This document shows, in pieces, positions 1 through 7,249 of a stretch of 13,991 nt of DNA. Positions within the stretch are counted from its first letter, which is position 1; each line of letters opens with the position of its first letter. The position numbers and the translations under genes are program-made. The notes beneath the pieces were generated by a model. The model made no database searches and was not told the DNA's origin. It saw only the letters and a program-made list of their open reading frames with translations. Origin of the DNA: an uncultured Lachnospiraceae bacterium (lineage in GTDB: Bacteria > Bacillota > Clostridia > Lachnospirales > Lachnospiraceae); assembly GCA_947175845.1 (NCBI GenBank), contig CAMWOK010000048.1, positions 1 to 13,991 on the forward strand, written 5' to 3'.

Positions 1-1
1 A

Positions 2-445
2 CCCGAGCCCGTTGTCAACTTCGAGCAGACGCGCGACGAAACGATAAAGCAAATGGGCTCTATGTCCAAGGATGCATTTTACCATATACAGACTGAGGAG
101 TTTATTCAGTATATGAACTCTGCCATCTCCTCGCATCAGACATGGCTTGGAAACCTCAGAAAAATTGTCGACAGCCAGAATGTCACACCGCTGCAGCTGG
201 ATTCCTCAAAGTGTGGTTTCGGACATTTTTACTATGCGATCACACCTGATATTCCCGGCGTACTGCCTATCTGGGAGGATCTGGGCGGCAAACACAAACG
301 TTTTCATACATATGGCCGCACTGTCATAGAAGCAATCAACAACAGGGAATATGGACGGGCAAGACAGATCTACAACGAAGCCGCTAACTATTCCAATGAA
401 CTCATCTCTGATATGAGAAAAATCGTTGAGCTGGCTAAGGCTTAG
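2..445 (+). CDS. C-terminal part of a CZB-domain protein, probably a chemoreceptor (5'-partial)
   Basis: The reading frame is open from base 2, with no stop before the first ATG at 53, so the gene begins outside the window. The visible end is a CZB (chemoreceptor zinc-binding) domain. Counting from the Met at 53, the expected three-His/one-Cys zinc ligands are present: His28 in SSHQTW, Cys54 in KCGFGHF, and His81 and His85 in KHKRFH. CZB domains usually sit at the C-terminus of soluble or membrane chemoreceptors, and less often on diguanylate cyclases. The short acidic linker before the domain and the complete chemoreceptor gene directly downstream favour a chemoreceptor. In known CZB proteins zinc binding tunes signalling to metal or oxidants such as hypochlorite; that role here is inference. 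No signalling domain is visible, so the exact class is open. Confidence 0.8.
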   Translation, partial: PEPVVNFEQTRDETIKQMGSMSKDAFYHIQTEEFIQYMNSAISSHQTWLGNLRKIVDSQNVTPLQLDSSKCGFGHFYYAITPDIPGVLPIWEDLGGKHKRFHTYGRTVIEAINNREYGRARQIYNEAANYSNELISDMRKIVELAKA

Positions 446-582
446 CAATGCGATTTTCCCGGATTTCTGACAGCAGGGCTGCACCGTCAATGTGTAGTCC
501 TGTTCGTTTTCCGCTTAAAAACTGTCATACATGTGATATTTGGGGGACTATCTTACAATGATCTTAGAGGGGGAACTATCAA

Positions 583-2556
583 ATGAAAAGTATTCGAACC
601 AAAATTACATTATGCCTCATCCTTACTGTTCTGATAGGACAGATCGCATCCGGAATCGCCAGCATTATACCCAACTACATCAGCACCATGTCCACTGTGG
701 ATCAGATGATGAGCACGACAGCTGTTCTGGCGGCTGAGCGCGTCGAGCAGGAACTGACCGCTTACAAGAACGCCGTCATGGACGCAGGCTGCATCTCGCA
801 GCTGTCCGATCCCGGCGTGCCGGTGGACAAAAAGCAGAGTATTATCGACGAGCGCGCCGCAATGCATGAGTTTCAGCGCGGAAATATCATCGGCATGAAC
901 GGTATCAGTATCTTTGACGGAAAAGATTACTCTGACCGCGAATATGTGCAGCAGGCCATGGCGGGTAATATCTTCGTCTCGGAACCACTGATCAGCAAGA
1001 TTACCGGGGAGCTGTCCATCATGGTTGCCGCGCCGCTTTATGAGGACGGAATCTACGGCTCGTCCATTGTCGGAGTCGTATATTTTGTTCCGCACGAGAC
1101 CTTTCTCAACGATATCGTATCCTCCATTCAGATCGGTGAGAACAGCAGGGCTTACATGATCAACAAATCAGGTGACACGATCGCAGACATCACGCTTGAC
1201 ACCATCACTGTCCAGAATGTGGAAGCGGAGGCGCAAAGCGATCCTGCGCTCACAGAACTGGCCGCGATCCATGCGAGTATGCGTCAGGGCAAAAATGGAT
1301 TTGGCAGCTACATAAGCGAAGGACACAAGATGTTTGCCGCCTATGCTCCCGTCGCCGATACCAATGGATGGAGCATCGCCGTCACGGCGCCGCAGATAAA
1401 CTATCTCGCCTCCACGCGCGATGCGATGATCATCAACATCGCCGCAATCCTCCTTTCCATACTGCTCTCTGTCATTGTCGCTCTGGCGCTGGCTGTCAAC
1501 ATCGCCACACCCATGAAAGCCTGCGCAGAGAGAATGAAACTGCTCGTGAAGGGCGATCTGAATACGCCGATGCCCAAAATCAACAGCAAGGATGAGACGG
1601 GTATGCTCGCGCGCTCAACAGCTTCCCTGGTCGAGGGATTGAGCACTGTCATCAATGATATCAGCTATCTGCTGAACGAAATGGCAAATCAGAACCTGAA
1701 CATCCGCACGGAACACGAGGATGTCTATGTTGGCAGCTTTCGGGATATCCTGCTCTCCATGCGCAATATGAAATCGGAGCTGAACAGCGCCATGCGCCAG
1801 GTCAATTACTCCGCAGGGCAGGTTGCCGCTGCCAGCAGCCAGCTGTCCGCGAGCGCACAGACCCTCAGCCAGGGCACTACAGAACAGGCCAGCTCCGTGG
1901 AGGAGCTCGCGGTGCGGATCAGCGAGATTTCCGCACAGGCCAAAAACACTGCAAACGGGGCGATGGATGTCCGCGGAAAAACGCATCAAACGGGCAAGGA
2001 AGTCTCCCTGTGCAACCAGAAAATGCAGGATCTGGTCGAAGCGATGGATAAGATCCAGACCAGCTCCAACGAGATCGAAAAGATCCTCAAGACAATCGAT
2101 GACATTGCGTTCCAGACCAATATACTGGCTCTGAACGCATCCGTGGAAGCAGCAAGGGCTGGCAGCGCCGGAAAAGGGTTCGCCGTTGTCGCTGAGGAAG
2201 TCCGCAGCCTGGCAGGCAAATCTGCGGAGGCTGCCCAGAACACTTCCGTCCTCATTGAAAATTCCACGGAAGCGGTCCATAAGGGCACAAAGATTGTGAA
2301 AAATACAGCCGAAATCCTGCTTGGCGTCGTCAACAGCATCCAGTTTATGGTCGATTCGATCGACCAGATCGCCACGGTGTCCAACGAGCAGTCAAACGCT
2401 GTCGAACAGGTTTCCCTGGGCATCAATCAGATATCTGATGTCGTGCAGAGCAACAGCGCTACCGCAGAGGAAGGCGCCGCTGCAAGCGAGCAGCTCTCGT
2501 CGGAAGCTGCCAGCTTAAAACACCTGGTTAATCAGTTTACCTTGTCATCAAATTAG
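583..2556 (+). CDS. Methyl-accepting chemotaxis protein with dCache-type sensor
   Basis: A full-length transmembrane chemoreceptor of 657 residues that would signal to CheA/CheW to control the flagellar motor. A first membrane segment lies at about 7-29. The extracytoplasmic sensor (30-280) has dCache_1 hallmarks around 117-153 (SDREYVQQAMAG, then SEPLIS). A second membrane segment spans 281-307, followed by HAMP at about 308-360. The long cytoplasmic coiled-coil hairpin occupies 400-650, with the highly conserved tip at 505-540 (DDIAFQTNILALNASVEAAR and then GKGFAVVAEEVR). There is no C-terminal pentapeptide for CheR/CheB tethering. The ATG at 583 is supported by an AGAGGGGG site at 566-573. 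The gene follows the CZB protein after 137 bp and ends just before a strong hairpin. The ligand cannot be read from sequence; dCache domains often bind amino acids, organic acids or amines. Confidence 0.95.
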   Translation: MKSIRTKITLCLILTVLIGQIASGIASIIPNYISTMSTVDQMMSTTAVLAAERVEQELTAYKNAVMDAGCISQLSDPGVPVDKKQSIIDERAAMHEFQRGNIIGMNGISIFDGKDYSDREYVQQAMAGNIFVSEPLISKITGELSIMVAAPLYEDGIYGSSIVGVVYFVPHETFLNDIVSSIQIGENSRAYMINKSGDTIADITLDTITVQNVEAEAQSDPALTELAAIHASMRQGKNGFGSYISEGHKMFAAYAPVADTNGWSIAVTAPQINYLASTRDAMIINIAAILLSILLSVIVALALAVNIATPMKACAERMKLLVKGDLNTPMPKINSKDETGMLARSTASLVEGLSTVINDISYLLNEMANQNLNIRTEHEDVYVGSFRDILLSMRNMKSELNSAMRQVNYSAGQVAAASSQLSASAQTLSQGTTEQASSVEELAVRISEISAQAKNTANGAMDVRGKTHQTGKEVSLCNQKMQDLVEAMDKIQTSSNEIEKILKTIDDIAFQTNILALNASVEAARAGSAGKGFAVVAEEVRSLAGKSAEAAQNTSVLIENSTEAVHKGTKIVKNTAEILLGVVNSIQFMVDSIDQIATVSNEQSNAVEQVSLGINQISDVVQSNSATAEEGAAASEQLSSEAASLKHLVNQFTLSSN

Positions 2557-2562
2557 AAAACG

Positions 2563-2604
2563 AAGGAGCCAGAGGAATTAGAATCATTCCTCTGGCTCCT
2601 TTTT
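2563..2604. terminator. Bidirectional rho-independent terminator between convergent genes
   Basis: A perfect 16-bp inverted repeat has arms at 2563-2578 and 2586-2601 and a 7-nt loop. On the plus strand it ends in five T (2600-2604), and on the minus strand the hairpin is followed by TTTT (complement of 2557-2560). It lies 6 bp after the chemoreceptor stop and within 5 bp of the stop of the minus-strand exporter gene, so it can end both transcripts. Confidence 0.93.
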
Positions 2605-2605
2605 G

Positions 2606-4264
2606 TCATCCCATGCTGCAGACCCTGTCCGCCATCTGAATCGTGGAGGTTCTGTGGGCAATCATGAGGATCGTGCGCGTTCCCCGCAGGCTCCGCACCG
2701 CATCGTTGACCAGCCGCTCCGACTCTCCGTCCAGCGCCGAGGTCGCCTCGTCCAGCAGCAGAATCGGCGCTCCCTTCAGGATGGCGCGCGCGATGGCAAT
2801 CCGCTGGCGCTGCCCGCCGGAAAGCCTGCTTCCGCGCTCCCCGACCTGCGTGTTATATCCATTTTCAAGCTCCAGTATAAACATGTGTGCGTTTGCAACC
2901 TTCGCCGCCTCCACAATCTCATCCACCGACGCGTCCAGCCTTCCCATGCGGATATTTTCCAGGATGCTTGCCTCAAACAGATACGGCTCCTGCGGCACGT
3001 AGGCAAACAGTTCCCGCAGCTGCCTGTTGCTCATGTCCCGCACCGAATTTCCCACGACCGCAATGCTTCCCCGCTCAATCGGATACAGCCCCAGCAGAAG
3101 CTTGGATACTGTGGACTTGCCGCACCCCGACGGTCCGGTGAGCGCCACGCACTCCCCGCGCTGTACCGCCATGGAAAACTCCCTGAGCACCGCATTGTCC
3201 CCGTAGGAAAAGACGACGCGATCCATCGACACCATCCCGGCAGCGCCAGCGTCCTTGTCCACCCCGGAGTGCTCCTTCTGATCATACCAGTTTTTGTCCT
3301 CCCGTCTTTCCTCCAGCAGATCAAAGATATTCTGCGCGTAGGCCAGATACGCCACAAGCTCCGGGATATACCGGTTCATCTGCAGAAACTGTGCAGAAAA
3401 ACTTCCATACAGCGTGTAGATCGCCGCAAGCGCGCCGAGCGTGGTGTACCCTCTCTGCACAAAAAGGACGCCGAGCGCCAGAAACACGAGCGCGCAGAGC
3501 AGGTCAAAGCCTCTGCTTGCACTCTCAAGCCCCGCCGAGAGCAAAATCCTGTGGTTGGACCTTGCGGCGAACATCTTGCTATGCTTTATGTATTCCTCCA
3601 CCGTTTCCCTGCCGTGCGCGAACATCCGCACCTGCTCCATTCCCTGCAGAAGGTCCGAGAGGCGTCTGGTCATGCCGCTGTTTATCCCGGACAGCGCGCG
3701 GCTGACCCGGCGCAGCGGCTCTGCCAGCAGCATGTTCAACGCAAGCATCAGCACATTGACGCCCACGAGACACAGCGTCAGATGCGGGCTGAGCACCAGC
3801 ATCGGAACCAGGTACACCACCACCTCAAGAAACGGCATAATCATCCGCCGGAACCGGGAACCATAGATATCGCCCATGCGCCCCAGATCGTAGGAAACCT
3901 TCGACAGAATCTCACCGCTGTGGTGCTTCTCATAGTACGCATACGGCAAATCCATCTCCAGATTCAATATCCTTTCATAGAGAACGCCGTACACGCGCTT
4001 TGCCTCCACATTGTAGACCACCGCCGACTTGCGGTAGACGAGCAGCGAGACAACTCCAGCCGCCACAATGCCCGGTATCGTTACAAAAAGCCTGCGGCTG
4101 TCCCCCGACTGCGCGATATCCACCATCCCCTTCATGAGCAGGGAGCTGAGCACGGAAAACATCGCCATGCCGACACTCATGCCAAGTATGGCCCCGTAAT
4201 ACAAAAAGCGCCGCCTCCCCATCACACGCATCGTTCTACAGAATAGTTTCCAGGTACTGTTCAT
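2606..4264 (-). CDS. ABC exporter half-transporter (membrane domain plus ATPase), second gene of pair, short C-terminus
   Basis: A 552-residue type I ABC exporter half: membrane domain over about 1-310, nucleotide-binding domain over about 345-552. Visible motifs are Walker A GPSGCGKS (377-384), the Q-loop in PQEPYLFE (Gln425), signature LSGGQ (481-485), Walker B ILLLDE (501-506), D-loop SALD and H-loop His537. I chose the ATG at 4264 because GGAGG lies 9-13 bases upstream; an in-frame TTG at 4282 overlaps that site and is less likely. The gene overlaps the end of its partner by 29 bp, so the two are probably translationally coupled and form a heterodimer. The protein stops only about 15 residues after the H-loop (ADRVCSMG), lacking the usual final 25 or so residues of the ATPase. 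Export of drugs, peptides or lipids is possible; the substrate is unknown. Confidence 0.92.
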   Translation of the reverse strand: MNSTWKLFCRTMRVMGRRRFLYYGAILGMSVGMAMFSVLSSLLMKGMVDIAQSGDSRRLFVTIPGIVAAGVVSLLVYRKSAVVYNVEAKRVYGVLYERILNLEMDLPYAYYEKHHSGEILSKVSYDLGRMGDIYGSRFRRMIMPFLEVVVYLVPMLVLSPHLTLCLVGVNVLMLALNMLLAEPLRRVSRALSGINSGMTRRLSDLLQGMEQVRMFAHGRETVEEYIKHSKMFAARSNHRILLSAGLESASRGFDLLCALVFLALGVLFVQRGYTTLGALAAIYTLYGSFSAQFLQMNRYIPELVAYLAYAQNIFDLLEERREDKNWYDQKEHSGVDKDAGAAGMVSMDRVVFSYGDNAVLREFSMAVQRGECVALTGPSGCGKSTVSKLLLGLYPIERGSIAVVGNSVRDMSNRQLRELFAYVPQEPYLFEASILENIRMGRLDASVDEIVEAAKVANAHMFILELENGYNTQVGERGSRLSGGQRQRIAIARAILKGAPILLLDEATSALDGESERLVNDAVRSLRGTRTILMIAHRTSTIQMADRVCSMG

Positions 4265-5924
4265 ACGTTCCCACCTCCACAATCTTCCTGTTCTTCACCT
4301 CAAAAATCCAGTCCGCATCCTGTATCGTTGACAGGCGGTGCGCAATGGTAAGACATGTGCGCCCTTTCCGCACCCGCGCGATCGCCCGCTGTATCTCCTT
4401 CTCCGTGCCCTCGTCGATGGCGGATGTCGGCTCGTCCAGCAGCAGAATCGGCGCATCCTTCAATATCGCCCGCGCGATTGCGATGCGCTGGCGCTGCCCC
4501 CCGGAGAGCATCGCCCCGCGCTCTCCCACCACCGTCTGGTACTTCATCGGAAGACTCTCGATAAAGTCATGGATTTCCGCCTGTCTGCACGCCTCGACAA
4601 TCTCCTCCCAGGAGGCGTCCCAGCGCCCGTATCGGATATTCTCCTCTATGGTTGCCGGAAACAGAAAGACATTCTGTGACACCAGGGCAAACTGCGCCCG
4701 CGCCCGCTCCACATCCCAGTCCGAAAAACGCCTTCCATACAGCCGGTACTCTCCCTGCTGCGCGCCGTAAAATCCGCACAGCAGATGAAAAATCGTGCTC
4801 TTTCCACCGCCCGACTCGCCCACAAACGCAACATTTTCCCCTCTGCGCACCTCCAGATCCACGTTGTCCAGAACGGTCTGCGCACCGCTGTAGCCAAACG
4901 TCAGATGGTCAAAGGCGAGCACGATCTCCTCGTCTATAGGCTCCCCGGCGTTCCCTGTGGACTCCTCTGCGCCCTGCAGAATCTCCTCCACGCGCTGTAT
5001 GCTGACGAGGCTCCCCGCGGCATCCACCATGCCAAACGGAAGTCCCATAAAGGCTTCGACCAGCCTGACCAGAACCAGGATAAACGCCATCAGCTCCCCG
5101 ATGCTCATACGCCCTTCCAGGACGAGCACCACCGCGTACACCGCGCATAAAATATTGGGAATCCACTGGATGAGCTTCTTGATAAGCACTGCCAGGTTGG
5201 AGATCCTGGCGCGTTTTTCCTCGTTGTCTACCAGGTCAAGCGTTGCGGCGTGCATTTTCTCCTGAAAATATTCCTCAAGCCCAAAGCTGCGCACAATCAA
5301 AATCCCGCTGAGCGCATCCTGCGCAATCCCTGTGATGGCATCGGACTTTTCGCGGTACGTCATCGTCAGCCTGCGGACTTTTTGAACCAGCCGGTTGGCG
5401 ATCCAAAGGACAAGCGGATAGCACACCAGCACCAGAACAAACAGGCTGGCATTGAGCCGCCTCACATAGCCCGCATAGATGAGGACAGCCACGGCGTCTG
5501 TGATAAGCATCACAAACGTCTCGTTTAAAAAGCGCTCCGCCTCATTTAAGTCCGCATTGACCTTGTTGATGACAGACGCGCAGTTGTGCTCGTCAAAGTA
5601 CCGGTACTCCATACGATACAGCTTTTCTGCCACCTGCTGCCTGCAGCGCATGGAGACAAGCACGCCGTATTTTCCGTTCACAGCGGACGCTGCAAACGCC
5701 GCCGCAAACCCCAGAACAGTCAGCGCTGCAAACTCACCGAGAAACCTGCCAAACTCAATGTGCTCCCCGGCAAGCATCTGATCTATGACCGTGCTGATCA
5801 CCTCATTGCCCCGCACCACCGCGAAGTTGAGCAGGCTTGCAAGCAGTATGCCGCAGACTGGCATGTACCCATAATGAAGCATCTGCCGCAAAAAATAGTT
5901 CGTTTTGAAAATTGTTTTTCTCAT
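4236..5924 (-). CDS. ABC exporter half-transporter (membrane domain plus ATPase), first gene of pair
   Basis: A 562-residue type I ABC exporter half: membrane domain about 1-310, ATPase about 335-562. Motifs are Walker A GESGGGKS (369-376), the Q-loop in SQNVFLFPA (Gln417), signature LSGGQ (473-477), Walker B ILLLDE (493-498) with the catalytic Glu, D-loop SAID and H-loop His529. The C-terminus is complete (IVEVGTYEQYLETIL). The frame is open for 56 more codons upstream, but the ATG at 5924 has an AAAGGGGGG site just before it, and the extra stretch covers the promoter region and is not protein-like, so 5924 is the start. It is the promoter-proximal gene of the exporter operon and lies back to back with an AraC-family regulator. 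Both halves have consensus ATPase motifs, unlike heterodimers in which one site is degenerate. The substrate is unknown. Confidence 0.93.
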   Translation of the reverse strand: MRKTIFKTNYFLRQMLHYGYMPVCGILLASLLNFAVVRGNEVISTVIDQMLAGEHIEFGRFLGEFAALTVLGFAAAFAASAVNGKYGVLVSMRCRQQVAEKLYRMEYRYFDEHNCASVINKVNADLNEAERFLNETFVMLITDAVAVLIYAGYVRRLNASLFVLVLVCYPLVLWIANRLVQKVRRLTMTYREKSDAITGIAQDALSGILIVRSFGLEEYFQEKMHAATLDLVDNEEKRARISNLAVLIKKLIQWIPNILCAVYAVVLVLEGRMSIGELMAFILVLVRLVEAFMGLPFGMVDAAGSLVSIQRVEEILQGAEESTGNAGEPIDEEIVLAFDHLTFGYSGAQTVLDNVDLEVRRGENVAFVGESGGGKSTIFHLLCGFYGAQQGEYRLYGRRFSDWDVERARAQFALVSQNVFLFPATIEENIRYGRWDASWEEIVEACRQAEIHDFIESLPMKYQTVVGERGAMLSGGQRQRIAIARAILKDAPILLLDEPTSAIDEGTEKEIQRAIARVRKGRTCLTIAHRLSTIQDADWIFEVKNRKIVEVGTYEQYLETIL

Positions 5925-5948
5925 CCTAAACCCCCCTTTGTAGCTTCC

Positions 5949-5977
5949 AGTATATCTCAAAAAATCATAATTTTCTT
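5949..5977 (-). promoter_or_regulatory. Candidate promoter of the exporter operon
   Basis: On the minus strand a TATACT -10 box lies at 5954-5949, about 25 bases upstream of the exporter start codon. No good -35 box is present at 17 bp. The closest TTGAAA is 21 bp away, which suggests a weak promoter needing an activator. Confidence 0.4.
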
Positions 5978-5979
5978 TC

Positions 5980-6006
5980 AAATGAATGCGTAAATGCTTT
6001 TCATTT
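5980..6006. promoter_or_regulatory. Inverted repeat, candidate operator for the divergent AraC-family regulator
   Basis: AAATGAA at 5980-5986 and TTCATTT at 6000-6006 form a perfect 7-bp inverted repeat with arm centres 20 bp apart, about two helical turns. An AATGC direct repeat (5985-5989 and 5993-5997) lies within it. It lies between the outward-facing -10 boxes of the exporter operon and the regulator gene, just upstream of the exporter -35 region and over the regulator -35 region. Binding by the adjacent regulator is inference. Confidence 0.45.
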
Positions 6007-6026
6007 TTACGGTTTGATGCTATACT
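5998..6026 (+). promoter_or_regulatory. Candidate promoter of the AraC-family gene at 6071
   Basis: An extended -10 box (TG at 6018-6019, then TATACT at 6021-6026) has a weak -35 (TTTTCA, 5998-6003) at 17 bp. It would start transcription near 6033 and give a leader of about 40 bases that includes the AGAGGAGG ribosome binding site. Confidence 0.55.
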
Positions 6027-6070
6027 GTGTATTATATTGACCTGATTGTAACAGAGAGGAGGAAACTGCG

Positions 6071-6949
6071 ATGCCATCGCCGCTGCCTGCAAACGTCAGT
6101 TTTTATATCACAAAACGGGAGATGAATTCCGACTATGCGATGCCTACGCTCGAGGCCGCCAGCAGCCACTATGAATTAGGCTACATGCTTTCCGGGGACA
6201 GACTGACTATCACGCCGGACTGTTCCTATGCACTGCACGCCGGTTCAGTCGGCACCATGCCTCCCTTTATCTACCACAGGACGCTTCCGCTCTCGGGCGC
6301 ACCCTACAACAACTACCTGATAAAGTTCACCCCGGATTTTGTCAGGCCGCTCACAGATTCTTTTGGGCCTCATATCCTGGACGAACTTTTCTCCCAGCTG
6401 GCAAACCATTTCACCGAGAAGATGCGCGGCAGGATTTTACTGTACTTTGAGGAGCTCTATGAACTGTTTCAGTCGGACTCGCCCTATGATAAGTTTCGGA
6501 TTCAGTGGATGCTCTGCGACCTGCTGCTCGCAGTCCTGACCAACCGGCTTCCCGCCCAATCCCCGGACGGCAGCGGCGCAAATAGCGGGCCGTTTCTTCA
6601 CAGGACGCCTCTTACGCCGCCCATCATCGACGCAGTTTATTATATGGAACAACACTATCAGGAAAATCCTTCCCTCGAGACGGTCGCCCTCCTCGCCGGC
6701 TACTCTGCCTCCCACTTTTCCAGGCTGTTCCACGCCCAGCTTGGGAAATCCTTCTCCGAGTATTTGACCAGGATACGGATCCGCCACGTGCAGGATCTGC
6801 TGCTCAACACGCAAAAATCCGTCACGGAGATCGCCCTTGAGACGGGATATCTCCACACCGGAAATTTGAGCGAACAATTCAGGCAGCAGACAGGCATGAC
6901 GCCGCTACAGTACCGGAAATCATACACTTATCCAATCATGCCTTCATAA
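6071..6949 (+). CDS. AraC-family transcriptional regulator beside the ABC exporter
   Basis: A 292-residue AraC/XylS-type regulator. The C-terminal DNA-binding domain (about 184-284) has the two helix-turn-helix units and closing signature: SLETVALLAGYSASHFSRLF for the first, then VTEIALETGYLHTGNLSEQF and the TGMTPLQYRK end. The N-terminal part (1-165) fits a cupin-like sensing domain but is divergent, and no ligand can be inferred. The ATG at 6071 has an AGAGGAGG site 6-13 bases upstream. It diverges from the exporter genes, sharing 146 bp of promoter DNA with an inverted repeat, so control of the exporter and perhaps of itself is the likely role. The alternative target, the galactoside operon further downstream, already has its own dedicated regulator. 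Confidence 0.9.
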   Translation: MPSPLPANVSFYITKREMNSDYAMPTLEAASSHYELGYMLSGDRLTITPDCSYALHAGSVGTMPPFIYHRTLPLSGAPYNNYLIKFTPDFVRPLTDSFGPHILDELFSQLANHFTEKMRGRILLYFEELYELFQSDSPYDKFRIQWMLCDLLLAVLTNRLPAQSPDGSGANSGPFLHRTPLTPPIIDAVYYMEQHYQENPSLETVALLAGYSASHFSRLFHAQLGKSFSEYLTRIRIRHVQDLLLNTQKSVTEIALETGYLHTGNLSEQFRQQTGMTPLQYRKSYTYPIMPS

Positions 6950-7151
6950 CGATCAATCTGTCATATCCGGCCGGTTCGCTGATGGCAGCTGGACATGACC
7001 GTTCACGACCGTGCTGCTACCAGTATATTGCAGGTGCAGCAAATCCGGATTAAAAACTCCCAAAGGCTCGATACATGGCCTGACGCCGGAAGAGCTTGCA
7101 GTGCAGATGTTCCCTGTCCGAGTCTGCTTAGGCTGTCCAAAATGAACTGTC
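6950..7151. other. Intergenic segment with an unrecognised, possibly relict, open frame
   Basis: This stretch lies between the stop of the AraC-family gene and the terminator of the galactoside operon. No clear terminator follows the AraC gene. On the plus strand the frame 6999-7145 is open and ends in TGA, but has no convincing start or ribosome binding site. Its peptide has paired cysteines (YCRC near the start, CLGCPK at the end) and a protein-like middle (GLTPEELAVQMFPV). A minus-strand frame over 6953-7153 is also open, with only a TTG start. I do not recognise either. A decayed gene tail is possible, and so is chance. Confidence 0.3.
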
Positions 7152-7200
7152 AAAAAAATGTCACTCAGACGCAGGCTCTGCAGACCTGCATCTGAGTGAC
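7152..7200 (-). terminator. Rho-independent terminator of the galactoside operon
   Basis: Read on the minus strand, a hairpin with a 10-bp outer stem (GTCACTCAGA with TCTGAGTGAC), a single mismatch and a 5-bp inner stem is followed by seven T (complement of 7152-7158). It begins 50 bp after the alpha-galactosidase stop. No T-run follows on the plus strand, so it is directional. Confidence 0.9.
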
Positions 7201-7249
7201 GAAATGATTGATCTGCCCAAAAGCCGGCAGACAGACAATCTGAACTCCC

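Noticed and set aside
516..559. Possible motility-sigma or vegetative promoter before the chemoreceptor gene (TAAA with GATAT; TACAAT)
   Set aside because: The TAAA/GATAT spacing is about two bases short of the sigma-28 pattern. The TACAAT box is so close to the ribosome binding site that the leader would be too short. No reliable promoter can be called.
2603..4246. A 547-codon open frame on the plus strand opposite the second exporter gene
   Set aside because: It is antisense to a clear ABC exporter gene, rich in His, Arg and Pro, and shows no domain. It arises from the codon bias of the real gene.
6950..7249. Insertion sequence or miniature transposable element
   Set aside because: No terminal inverted repeats longer than 8 bp, no target duplication and no recognisable transposase. 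The long hairpin at 7160-7200 is explained as a terminator.
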